From Chrysopilus asiliformis (taxonomy: Eukaryota; Arthropoda; Insecta; Diptera; Rhagionidae): DNA of 64,000 nt. The translations under genes and the position numbers were made by a program. Of the stretch, positions 23,399 to 33,823 are shown piece by piece. The notes under the pieces are model-generated. The model was not told the DNA's origin, ran no database searches, and saw nothing but the letters and a program-made list of their open reading frames with translations. The stretch spans positions 2,459,501 through 2,523,500 of the forward strand of contig OZ035961.1 in assembly GCA_964034945.1 (NCBI GenBank), in the 5' to 3' direction. How positions within the stretch are numbered: position 1 is the stretch's first letter; each line of letters opens with the position of its first letter.

Positions 23399-23533
23399 AT
23401 GCAAAATTCAATTTTTTTTATCATTCTAAACACACTGGTGTAATTCATTTTTTTGTGTGATGACGGGATCTTGGCGTTACAAACGGTAAGGCAAATCTAA
23501 TATACCCTTTGGTTTCACCATACGGGTATAAAA

Positions 23534-24868
23534 ATATATGATGTAAACAGCAGATCGCTTTCTTATAAAGTTCACCCCTGGGTACTTTATATTCTAACCT
23601 CCTATTGTTAGTAATATTGTTAGCCCATATATTGAAAGAGATAAGGAAAATGCTTTTTTTTTTTAAATAAATAAATTGATAAAAAAAATGTTTCGAACCA
23701 GTAAAACAAAAATTTGCAATTAAAATAGAGTGGAAAAACTATTTCCTATACCTAATGATCATTTATTTATAGCTATCCACGTGCCACACCCGAGATCATT
23801 GGCACAGAATCCTCTATAATTCGGTCTCATAACAAGATAGTATTTTGGCAGTCAGTCAGATATTCGTTAAATCGAATACGTAAATAGGAACGAATGAGGG
23901 AAACTATTCGAATATTCGAACAAACAATATTCTAGCAAATAAACAAAACTTTGTGAACGAGCCAGAAATAGATGGACCATAAGCCGAAAATAAATTTCGT
24001 TTGCATTTAAAATGGAAACTGAGAAAGATGTCACACCAATTCTATCCTGTTGTTGGGGTACTTTATGTCAGATTCTCGGCAACGACACTAATGTGCTCCC
24101 CATATTTATCTTATTTCGTTGATTTGCATATTTGGCCTTCCCTATATATTTGTACAGTATATACACATATTTTCGTTTCTTTGAATTTTTGATTTATTTT
24201 CCCCAAAGTTTTCTCTTCAACGCCATCCTTGGCACAGCATCTGGTTGAACGCGTTAACAGCTGCAAGATACTGAAGTTCCCTACTAGCTCCCCACCTATT
24301 GGTGCTGCACGCACGTCAAATGTAAGTACGTACATGTACAAGGGTCATGCACGTTTTTCTTTTTTTTTTTGTGTTTACAAATATGTGTATAAGCAAACGT
24401 GCGCCTAAACGAACATTTTCTCATAATACAAATATGTATAAGGAAAACAGGAGCTTAATAAATGATTGTTTTATTTTTTTCAAAATTGGCTTCTTCAAAA
24501 ATCTTCAAAAATTGAAAGAAAGTTCATGTAATGGGGTTTTTCGTAGTCTATATTTTTGAGTGCTGCAATAGGCTTCTGAATTGTCTAATTTACAGTTTTC
24601 TCACATGATTTTCAAATATCATCAAATATTATCAACGGTTAGCATGATGGCTTCAAATGTCATTAGGCTAGGGGTTTGCTGAATTTTCTTGTACTTTTAC
24701 AATTCGTAGTGCTACGAGTCAGTAAGCAGTCCTTCAATAAATTGTGCTTTAATGCCTGGTAATTTTCAAACAATAAACAAAATATTGTGTAGAAGAAATT
24801 TACATTGCTTCTGGCAGTTTTCTGATTGTCAACGTCTGCAAAGTTCATCATTCTGTATTTCTTTGTAG
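23534..24868. other. Interval with no supported gene
   Basis: Open frames at 24001-24559 and 24663-24962 show no domains. AT-rich. Confidence 0.4.
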
Positions 24869-25120
24869 CACACTCAGAAAAATTTCTTTCATCAGATCTA
24901 TGAAAATATTTCATTACTTTAAAGACGAGTTCTCTTTTTATAAAAACTTGGAAAAACTCCATAAAATAAAATCATTTCATTTGGTTTATGACAAACTTCA
25001 ATCATTATAATTTTAAAGACGGTTTCATATACCCTATAATATTTTTTTCAAAAAATATTTTTTTTTAAATTCATAAATTCATAAACAACTTTTTATAGGC
25101 TTCATGCAAGAATAAACATT

Positions 25121-25906
25121 GGGTGCATTCAGCGACTCGACCCGCTCTGGAGCGGCTCAGTATGTGTCAAAAAACCGCTCAGCCGAGCCGCTCAGTGTTT
25201 ACTGAATGCACCGCTGCTTACTTTTGAGGTGACTATACCGAAGTACACGCCCGAACTCTTTCGCCAACATTTTCCGCAACGCCGACTATTTCCATTCCCG
25301 TTTGCTCAGCAAGAACTTCCATGAGGCTTCCCGTATTATAAATAACATAAATAACGCCATTTATTTCCGTCGTCATTTTTACACATGAATTGAGGTTATG
25401 TAATTCTTCATTTGACATTTGCTCAGCTACGGAGCGGAGTTCTTTTACGCTCAGAAAAAATGTGAGCTGCTCAGTTGAGCCGCTCTGTAGCGATTGCGTT
25501 CAGTAACTGCGCACCTTTTTCGCTCTAGAGCAGGGGCCATCAAAGTAACTGTCGCTACCTTTACAATCAAAATTTATAACCACTACAAATAAAAATACAG
25601 TTCAATCAAACACAACCATCCACGGCAATGGCTTGACACGAACTGATTTAAAATGAAATGCGTCATGCTAATAATGCCGCGATTCAACTCAAAGCACGAT
25701 TCGTTTTATGCCTGCGATCCGAAGCCGCACACACAAGCATTACAACACACAATAAAAGGTCGATTATTTACAACACACAATAAAAGGTCCACAAGCATTA
25801 CAACACACAATAAAAGGTCCAATCTGTGTGGTGAGCCAGCCGAGCCACTAGCTGATGATGTCTGCTCTAGAGCGATGCTGAGCGGCTCAGGTCGCTGAAT
25901 GCACCC
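25121..25906. mobile_element. TIR element GGGTGCATTCAGCGAC, ATT TSD
   Basis: GGGTGCATTCAGCGAC at the left pairs with GTCGCTGAATGCACCC at the right, with ATT on both flanks. Subterminal repeats are GAGCGGCTCAG/CCGCTCAG motifs. A 61-codon minus-strand frame (25233-25418) could be a transposon-protein relic, but I recognise no domain in it. The 3-bp duplication suggests PIF/Harbinger. A hAT-like element is nested at 25531-25864. Confidence 0.8.
25531..25864 (+). mobile_element. hAT-like MITE, copy 1 (nested)
   Basis: Exact 8-bp duplication CTCTAGAG on both sides (25523-25530 and 25865-25872). Ends are CAGGGGCCATCAAAG and CTGATGATGTCTG. A relative in the opposite orientation is at 42334-42862. 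Here the phrase ACAACACACAATAAAAGGTC is repeated three times near the right end. Confidence 0.85.
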
Positions 25907-26386
25907 ATTGTTTTTACGGAAAATTTTATGAAATTGGTGAAAAAATTTGCATTTGTGTTATAATTCACAGAACTAAAAATTTTTTATGGCATGTGGTTGG
26001 AAGCAAAATGAAATGGGAAGTTATATCCTGTGTAAATGAATCTGTACCACAAAAATACCACAGAAATCGAAATCATTGGGAAGGAACTAAAACCAACATG
26101 AGATTTTTATGATATTTGACGATTGATCAATTAATTTTTTTCATAAATTCTATGAGTAGATTACATAGATTTTATGAAAATAGATTTTATGAAAAGTCAT
26201 AAGTTCTATTAAAAACTTCATGAAATCTGTGAAAAAGTTCATAAACATCAAGAAAATCGTTTCATAAAAATAATGATTTTTTTGTCATAATGTTCTAAAA
26301 CCACACTACAATGGTTCTAAATCACGCCTAAAACTTGTTAGACTTTTTTAGTTGCTCAGAGATATTACGAATTATTTTTCTGTGTG

Positions 26387-26991
26387 CATGTGTACTTCGT
26401 TCCTCAGTGAGCACGTCATAAATAAGATAGGATGAATTTTACATTGAACATTTAACCCTGTGCCCTGTAAACGCCCCCGCTAAGCAACATTTTCGCTATA
26501 TCGTATACAGCATCAACTGCTTTGATCTGTATGACTGTAAATCATAAAAGGGGCGTCGTAAAACGTTGATTAAAGGATCAAAGCGGTGACAGTGCCTACA
26601 GTAAAGGAATCATGCCACAGAGAATTCTTATAAAATCAAATTACCAACACGAATGTAGGTATACGTCAACTATACATTCCGTCTTGAGCTTTAATATGTT
26701 GAACTAGGTCTCTATGAAGTCATAAAAAATAAAAACGATTTTTATGGTTATTGAACTAAAACATAAGCAATATTTATTGATAAATCTTTTCACATTTGAA
26801 ATCCTGTTTCATGTAAAAAAAAAGTTCTTTTTACTTTGTGATAAAAAAAATATGATTTTTAAATCAAAATTCGAAAAATTCTCATAAAAAATCAAATGTG
26901 ATTCCAAAATTCTTCATTCCAAATCTTTATTTTCAGAGGATACTAATCTTATTAGAATTTGGAAGAAACTAAAGAACTATGGGGCAATAAA
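26387..26991. other. Interval with no recognised feature
   Basis: AT-rich, non-coding. Confidence 0.45.
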
Positions 26992-27261
26992 CACTCAGAA
27001 AAATGGAGGCTAACTCGACAACCTACATACGGCGTGATTGGCCTCGGGCAGGCGCGCGTTCGCCTGCATGTGGGTAAGTAAAACTGAGTTGACCTGTGGT
27101 CGGAGATTCTGAAATTAAGCCACCAGCAGGTGAAGTATGGCATTGGGAGCTGCACGAGTTGACCTTAGATAGGTTAACTCTGACCGCTAGCTGGCTTACA
27201 GAAACCTCTGTAAGGTCAGAGTTAACCTGACAAAAAGTTGACCTGAACATTTTTCTGAGTG
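26992..27261. mobile_element. GC-rich TIR MITE (CACTCAGAAAAATG), copy 1
   Basis: Termini are CACTCAGAAAAATG and CATTTTTCTGAGTG. The interior is much more GC-rich than its surroundings and includes the inverted pair GGTTAACTCTGACC / GGTCAGAGTTAACC. It is nearly identical to 29327-29598, so amplification was recent. The open frames it creates are identical shadows in both copies. Confidence 0.85.
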
Positions 27262-27552
27262 AAGTCTGTTTGGGTACGCCTACTTTTTCTCTTGAAGACG
27301 TTAACAATTTCTTTGTTTCAACCAATTCTGATCATGATGATGATAACCCTTTGTGTTTTTATAACGTTATATGTGTTAGGAAGGTATAACAATCACATCA
27401 AAAACCGAAATTAAATAGAAATGGTTTCGATAGAAGCAAAAATATATTCCAATATGACATTTAGCCCGAGAATTATCAAAATTACTCATTTATTACAATA
27501 ACATACTACTAATATACAGGGTGTAAACTTTCCCTGTACGGCGGGCTGGGAT

Positions 27553-27712
27553 TTAACACATTGACTGCCAAGGCTATCATTTTCGATAGCTGGGTCTACA
27601 ATCTACATGCATACATACATACATTCATACATACGTACATTCTACATACGTCTACATGTATTGGCATCTCCCTTACATTTTTGCAAAATTGGTCTGGCAG
27701 TCAACGTGTTAA
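27553..27712. mobile_element. piggyBac-like MITE (TTAA TSD), copy 2
   Basis: TTAACACATTGACTGCCA at the left and TGGCAGTCAACGTGTTAA at the right. The interior is closely related to 7292-7498 in inverse orientation, but about 47 bp shorter. Confidence 0.85.
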
Positions 27713-29227
27713 TCCAGGTACTTCGGATTTGAACTGCAGTTACATTATCCATCAGACCATTCAAATAATTAAGCGAACCTTCTCTGAATCGGTTTATCCC
27801 CAATATCACACGGAGTTTTTTTCTACACCAAACCTATTTAAATATTTTATTTTTCCAATTACTTACTTGAAATTTTCATCCATTTTGAGTAAAATGAAAA
27901 CGTTTTTAGATAAAATGACTATTTTATCCAGTTAATTTGTGTTTCAATATCAGTTTTATCTTTCTGAAAACAGTAAACATGCAAAGTTAAAAAAGTAACT
28001 CAATTTGGATTTAAAATAAAAAAAAAATCGAATGAAATCGAGTTCACACCGCCAAATTTTTCATGTGAATTTCTCAGAATCTTTTGGAAATTTAGGACCA
28101 TCTGGAATTGATTTCCACCATTTATTGATAGTAATTTATAAGCAAACAAACAAAAAAACATTATAAAACAAGTCGGTGGGGAGTCATATCTTCTCGACCT
28201 CTGCTTATATCACAAGTTAGAAATTGTTCGATATCACCTTTATGAAGAACTGAAAATGTTTTGTCGTGGTCGTCTACCTTTTCATTTAGTCTGTTTTATT
28301 ATTAGTGTATGGTTACCTAGATATTACGTTAGATGCGACATACATATATTGAATTCCTTTCTATTTATACGACAGGGTCTCTATCAATTTAAATTTATGC
28401 CCAATTTATGGAATCTGAATCACAAAAGCCAAGAGAATAAATAAAGAAATAAATGGACTGACAGATGGGTTCTTCCTCAAAGACCACTCCTAGTTTGTTC
28501 TTGTAGTGTTTTATGCGATTTTCAATCATTCAGCTTAGGAAATCCAGGAAAACAAACACGCACAAAGGCAAATCCTTAATCATCCCCTTGTGGTTGATTT
28601 CATATTTGATCGAGCTTTGTCGACCTTTCTTTATCACATTCGATCGATGGATAAAACACCATGAGTTTCACCCTGAATCGAAAATTCAAACAACCCCTCC
28701 GTATAGTTAAATGAAAGAGCGGTCGTTGTCTGACATCCTGTCACCGATTTCATTCCATTCATTTCATTCATTATATTCCATTTCGGATCTAAACCACGAG
28801 TGGTTTTGTGGTTGATTGATACCTAAAGAGCTATAACTAATGAGAGCATTGTTTTGAGGTCTGGCCAATTCATGACTAATCGAACTGACCCATAATTTAT
28901 GGGCAACAGCCAGATAGTGTCAAATTCTGCTATATAATACTCGTATGAAACGTGTAACTTACCTTTATATGACGGCACATTTCAGAACACGTAAGAGGAC
29001 TCACTCTGTTATGAAGTGCTGGTAAAAGGGATTTCAATCGTACCGATTATGTCTGTCTGTATGTACAGTGGCGAGCAAAACATTCGAAATCACTATCTTT
29101 TAAATTTTTTTTTTCTAAACACATCAGAGTACCTACCTGTTTTTGAATTCTTTTTTACCTTGTCATTTTTATAGCGAAATTAAATTAAATGAACGAAAAT
29201 ATCTACTTTCAGTGTATTTTTTTTTCC
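27713..29227. other. Interval with no supported gene
   Basis: Open frames at 28256-28710 lack recognisable domains. A CATTC-rich low-complexity tract occurs near 28750-28785. Confidence 0.4.
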
Positions 29228-29682
29228 TTAACACAATATTTTTGATGGCCAGTGAAAAATGGCACTAAGTTTCATGAAGTTTCATCAAGGCTATCATTTT
29301 CGATAGCCAGGTCTACATTCTACATACACTCAGAAAAATGGAGGCTAACTCGACGACCTACATACGGCGTAATTGGCCTCGGGCAGGCGCGCGTTCGCCT
29401 GCATGTGGGCAAGTAAAACTGAGTTGACCTGTGGTCGGAGAAATTCTGAAATTAAGCCACCAGCAGGTGAAGTAGGGCATTGGGAGCTGCACGAGTTGAC
29501 CTTAGAGAGGTTAACTCTGACCGCTAGCTGGCTTACAGAAACCTCTGTAAGGTCAGAGTTAACCTGACAAAAAGTTGACCTGGACATTTTTCTGAGTGTA
29601 TATACATACATTCTACAGGTCTACATGCATTGGCATTTTCTATAAAACATTTCCAAAATTGGTTCGGCAGTCAACATGTTAA
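29228..29682. mobile_element. piggyBac-like MITE (TTAA), copy 3, interrupted
   Basis: It begins TTAACACAATATTTTTGATG and ends GGCAGTCAACATGTTAA. Interior blocks (GGCTATCATTTTCGATAGCC, GTCTACATGCATTGGCAT) match copies 1 and 2. A second element (29327-29598) has inserted into its TACATACA-rich centre. Confidence 0.8.
29327..29598. mobile_element. GC-rich TIR MITE (CACTCAGAAAAATG), copy 2 (nested)
   Basis: Same termini and almost the same sequence as 26992-27261. Comparison with the uninterrupted host MITE sequence at 7292 and 27553 confirms the insertion. Confidence 0.88.
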
Positions 29683-29747
29683 AACTGTCCTCTCCATCAT
29701 ATATCATAATAAGTCATAATTATCATAAAAAATGGTCTTTTACTTAT

Positions 29748-30005
29748 TTAACACGTTGGCTACCAGCCAAAAAAACGCTTACTCCGCTAGTATACACTGG
29801 GAAAAAACGCAAAAATCATTTCTGTACTTTGTGAGTCACCAGTGAACACAAGATCAATACAGACAAAAACGAACGAATCGAATAAAATATAACGGACAAA
29901 AAAAACCCCTTTGTACCGCACGAGCGACTGCACTCAACCATGGAACTTGAGAAACTGACGGTAATGACAATAGTGTGTGTACACACATGGTAGCCAACGT
30001 GTTAA
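29748..30005. mobile_element. piggyBac-like MITE, second subfamily
   Basis: TTAACACGTTGGCTACCA and TGGTAGCCAACGTGTTAA form a perfect 18-base TIR including the TTAA. The termini differ from the 7292/27553 family by two bases per arm, but the interiors are unrelated. This suggests one transposase serves both. Confidence 0.88.
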
Positions 30006-30460
30006 TCAGAAAAAAGTTGTCGTTTACTTATTTTTCTATCATTAAAAAAATGGTTGTCAACAATTTTTTTTTTGAGAAATATGCATCCAGTTTTCCTCAC
30101 TACTGTATACATAATCCTAGAACCAGGAAACCTGAATCTAAAACTTGAACTATTGTAGAAAACATTCATCCTGTATGGGTCACATGTCCGACTCGACTTA
30201 CTCGAAACCATGATTCATAGTTTTCACTAAATATCTATTGGGGAAGGTAATTTGTAGTTTCCTGCTACTAACTAAGGACCATCTGTCTATTAGTCTGGTT
30301 GAGTTACAGCCAATTGTTCTGGCGTCAGGGGATTCAAATGCGTGACTGGTGGTTTTTTCCTATCAATTTTTTTTAACTTGTTTGTCAAAATCAGTTCAAA
30401 AACTTATTATACAAAATTCACTGGTATGACACAAAGAAAGCCTGATGTTCGATTGCCTTT

Positions 30461-30835
30461 TTATATACCCGTATGGTGAAAGCAAAGGTTGCCTTACCGT
30501 TTGTAACGCCAAGATCCCGTCATCACACAAAAAAAAAATTAATTGCACCAGTGTGTTTAGAATGATAAAAAAAAGTTGAATTTAGCATGTCCGTCCGTCC
30601 GTCCGTCCGTCCGTCCGTCTGTCTGTCTGTGGTGCGGATTGCGGGTGCACGGATTGAGCTACAGACTTGAAATTTTGCGCAGATTCGTTTTTTGTAAAAT
30701 GTGAGGCTAAGTTCGTTCATGGGCAAAAATGGACCATTGGTGGGGAAGGGGGGGGGGGGGGGGGTACTGTTCGCCATTCACTTAAATCACCATACGGGTT
30801 TTCAATAAATGCCAGATTGGCAATTATAGCTTTTG
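30461..30835 (-). mobile_element. Second copy of the CACCATACGGGTATAAA repeat family
   Basis: Inverse copy of the family at 21955-23533. It includes TTACCGTTTGTAACGCCAAG, the GTCC/GTCT tetramer tract (only about 35 bp here, 30591-30631) and ACTTAAATCACCATACGGG. It lacks about 200 bp found in the larger copy between the GAACAG and GGTACCCC blocks and has a G homopolymer near 30748. It shows the ancestral short state of the tetramer tract. Confidence 0.75.
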
Positions 30836-31340
30836 TTATAAATATAAATTACATTTGCAAATGGGCATTTTCATTAATCAAAACATAATAATAATTTCTA
30901 TCGAAGCAATAAATTTTCTCATATCCTTGAATTTTACAGCTCTGTTGTGATATATTAAAATAAATACGAATCTTAGATGTAATTATATTACATATACCGA
31001 CTCTAAAATCGTAATATCTAAAATATTTTAAGACGAGAGCATTTTGGGCTTACCGCATATGAATATTTCTCAATTACAGTGTCGTCGCCGGTATTCTTTG
31101 ACTCGAATATCATGCTGGTATTTTTCAAGGGTTTCCTAATTCTTTGCCTACTAAACGGAGCAATGCCTTCATGTTATGTGTCTAGCTCGGGGCTTTAATA
31201 TCAAAGATGTGCTTAATCCCTAAACCGATCCCACGACGATGCGGTTGTTATCTTATATCAAAGTTAGAAATTGACGGTGATGTCAATATCCTCTTCAACT
31301 CGTCATTTGTTCATGTTAGTTTGTGTATCAAGCAGACGTA
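30836..31340. other. Interval with no recognised feature
   Basis: AT-rich, non-coding. Confidence 0.45.
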
Positions 31341-32245
31341 ACACATGGATCAATAAGTCCCGAGACTAACAATGAAAACAACATTTTTTTTGCAAAATTT
31401 TTTTTTATTCATCAATATAATCACCTTTTAGGGTGATACAATCGTCACGCCATGCGTATCCCAAAAAACTGACGCCATGACTTTGCCAGCTGACTGCTGC
31501 GTTTTCGGACGCTTCGGACGGCTTTCGCCAGCTGTGCGCCACTCAGATGACTGCCGCTTCGACTCTGGAGTGTAGTGATGTATCCATGTTTCGTCCATGG
31601 TCACGTAACGACGCAAGAAATCTTTTTTATTGCGAGTAAATAGCGATAAACAGCTTTCTGAATCATCGACTCGTTGCTGTTTTTGTTCCATCGAAAGCAA
31701 TCGCGGCACCCACTTGGAAAAAACCTTTTTCATGCTCAATTTTTCATGAAGGATAGTAAATGCACTTCCATATGATATCTGTGTTATCTCAGCAATCTCA
31801 CGGAGCTTCACTTTACGATCTTTCATTATAATTTTTGTCACTTCACTCACATTTTCCGGTGTAACGGCTTCCACAGGTCTACCCGAGCGTTCCGCGTCAT
31901 TTGTGACGGTACGACCACGTTTAAACTCGGCAAACCACCGACAAATCGTTGCTTTTGATGGACAAGAGTCCGGGTAACATTTTTCAATCCATTGTTTCGC
32001 TTGCACGGTGTTTTTATCCATTAAAAAACAATGTTTTATCAGAACACGAAACTCGGTTTTTTCCATTTTTTAAACAAACTACAAAACGACTTTACTCCAA
32101 CCTCGATAACTCAGCTGTTTCTGGTCCGATCGACTTAAAATTTTGACACGTTTCAAGCAAAGGTTAGTACTCTAGAAAGACGTGGTTACTGGTTTACTAC
32201 GAGCGTCATCTCTGGGTTAGTCTCGGGACTTATTGATCCATGTGT
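31341..32245 (-). mobile_element. Internally deleted mariner element
   Basis: Near-perfect TIRs of about 30 bases, starting ACACATGGATCAATAAGTCC and ending GGACTTATTGATCCATGTGT, flanked by TA on both sides. Its 905 bp is short of the ~1.3 kb of complete mariners; the missing part is the transposase C-terminus. Confidence 0.95.
31428..32066 (-). pseudogene. mariner transposase, N-terminal 212 residues
   Basis: This frame starts MEKTEFRVLIKHCFLMDK and runs without a stop for 212 residues. It includes the paired helix-turn-helix DNA-binding region (residues ~1-110, with TICRWFAEFKRGRTV and KLREIAEITQISYGSAFTI), the WVPRLL linker and the first catalytic motif YVTMDETWIHHYTPESK. It then reads KTQQSAGKVMASVFWDTHG and stops after VTIVSP. 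The QDN and PD catalytic motifs, about 130 residues, are lost, apparently by one internal deletion. The frame is otherwise undamaged, so the loss is probably recent. The product could bind TIRs but not catalyse transposition; that is inference. Confidence 0.93.
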
Positions 32246-33199
32246 TATCTATCTGTGAGTGAAATTTGCATTGTGTATAGGGAAGATGAATTCATTATAC
32301 GAAAGGCCTTGGTATACTTGAAAAACGCCTGAGATAACGCGAAACATCTTTTGTTCGTATACACATTTGCGAGGGTTTATCGAATCCATGTGATCAGTTA
32401 TTGGCTCTTGAAAGCTTTTAGTAGCATTGGTTGAGACGAACATTGATTGGTGTTGGTGGGATGGTTTCCATATTGATGAAAGGAGTTGAATATAGCATAT
32501 TTTCCCTTGGGGGTTATAAGCATAAGGTATACCTATTCGCACCGAGCGACCATGTTGTTTGTGTCAGCATAGATTTTACTCAATTGCGAAAAAAACGATA
32601 GTCGTCAAGCTAAAATTTCCGAAAGTGGATTTTAAATTGAGCTCCACTTCGATTAGCTCTTAGCTCTTGGCTGTTCTTCATACTTTTTGAGCAGAACGTG
32701 TGCATATATAGAAACTTACAGATCCGTATATTAAATACATAAGTATTAAGTATAAAAATATAGTCAGGAAGTGTATACCTAGAAAAGTATTCCAATATAT
32801 ATAAATCCAATGTTAGACTAACTCCGGTACCAATCAGATAAAGACTGTTCATCGGGATATATTCGCAGTATTCGTTATTCTCCAAGGAAAATCAATATCG
32901 CCAAAGACTCAAATTTTATTTTCAATGGGTTTCTGAGTTCTTTTCCATGGCTTAAGGCAGATGTAGTCTCTGTTTTCAAACTGTCGACAAATTCCAAAGG
33001 AAATTATATATTTAAATCGGTATTTGGTAGTTTTTTTTTCAAATGTTTTCGATAGATTAAGACTTAAGTGGCGTTATAAGCAGATAACAGTGAATTACGC
33101 ACAATAAAATATATTCAATTTCTTTAACATAATGTATACATAGGGAAAAATGGACAAAAAGACATATAGGTACGAGTCAAATTATTTTTTTGTCGATCT
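32246..33199. other. Interval with no supported gene
   Basis: Open frames at 32249-32542 and 32610-32885 (minus) show no domain. Confidence 0.4.
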
Positions 33200-33423
33200 G
33201 GGCACCAATCATGTATTCCGACGCGTCTCTGTCTTTCGACTTCGACGCAGCTTTTAACTCTTGACTTCGCCATATCAGCAGCTTCAAATTTCCTGGAGTG
33301 ACAGTCAGAATCACGTTTCGATTCATAGTGACGATTCCAAGTTGCAGATATGGCGAAGTCAAGAGTTAAAAGCTGCATCGAAGTCGAAAGACAGAGACGC
33401 GTCGGAATACATGATTGGTGCCC
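33200..33423. mobile_element. 224-bp long-TIR MITE, copy 1
   Basis: About the first 90 bases, from GGGCACCAATCATGTATTCC, recur inverted at the end, finishing GGAATACATGATTGGTGCCC. A second copy of exactly 224 bp lies at 48144-48367. The arms contain GACTTCGACGCAGCTTTTAA and GAGTTAAAAGCTGC. It is non-coding; overlapping open frames on both strands are palindrome artefacts. Confidence 0.88.
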
Positions 33424-33599
33424 TGATTTTTTCGAAGTTTGATCAGTTTTCATTTTTTTGTAATTATTTATTTTCGGTCGACATCATAGGGTAAAGTATC
33501 CAGATCTGAGCCCGGCACCAGTTCTGAGCACGCCTGTTAATTTTCCGGTTTTTGTATAAGCAATATAAAGAAGTTATGATCCAAATACAAAACACTATG

Positions 33600-33818
33600 G
33601 GCCTTACCAATGACCCGTGACTAACTTACTAACAGCTTTTGGTGTGTGCGAAACGGGCTATTTGCTTGCTAATTTCGGTTCAAATCCTAGTTTTTATTGA
33701 AAAGTTTTAAATTCGCTGTGATAAATGTGTGAAAACTTACTAGAATTAGCAAGCAAATAGCCCGTTTCGCACACACCAAAAGCTGTTACTAAGTTAGTCA
33801 CAGGTCATTGGTAAGGCC
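33600..33818. mobile_element. Foldback MITE with CTATG 5-bp duplication
   Basis: GGCCTTACCAATGACC... is mirrored by GGTCATTGGTAAGGCC over ~75 bases. CTATG flanks both sides. Between the arms, GGTTCAAATCC is an exact match to the pol III B-box consensus. This may be chance or a tRNA-derived core. Confidence 0.8.
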
Positions 33819-33823
33819 CTATG

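Larger units (their letters stand above)
21955..23533 (+). mobile_element. Dispersed repeat (CACCATACGGGTATAAA 3' end) with expanded GGAC arrays
   Basis: Unique parts are AACAAAAGCTATAATTGCCA at the left, then ACCCGTATGGTGATTTAAGT, GGTCCATTTTTGCCCATTAA and, after the array, ATGCAAAATTC...CACCATACGGGTATAAA. The same blocks appear inverted at 30461-30835, proving a dispersed family. Here the array plus the 134-bp 3' segment is present twice head to tail (22325-22984 and 22985-23532). This arrangement suggests either unequal exchange or a truncated tandem insertion of the kind seen in Penelope-like elements. No reverse transcriptase frame is visible. Confidence 0.65.
24869..26386. mobile_element. 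Outer TIR element with CACACTCAGAAAAAT ends
   Basis: The left end CACACTCAGAAAAATTTC is mirrored by AATTATTTTTCTGTGTG at the right. The interior outside the nested insertion is dense in ATGAAA/TTTCAT motifs. The termini resemble those of the smaller family at 26992 and 29327 (CACTCAGAAAAATG). If right, it hosts a Harbinger-like element that itself hosts a hAT element. No target duplication is obvious, so the outer boundaries are the weakest part. Confidence 0.5.

Noticed and set aside
22149..23448. Eight long overlapping open frames of up to 248 codons (DGQTDGRT, VRPSVRPS, CPSVCPSV peptides)
   Set aside because: They are translations of a tetranucleotide array; a 4-bp unit with few stops keeps all frames on both strands open.
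26952..27325. Minus-strand frames of 67 and 100 codons (also 29345-29611)
   Set aside because: They are shadows of the GC-rich MITE, identical in both copies and ending outside it.
33124..33494. Overlapping frames on both strands with KAASKSKDRDASEYMIG
   Set aside because: The same peptide appears on both strands because the DNA is a long palindrome.
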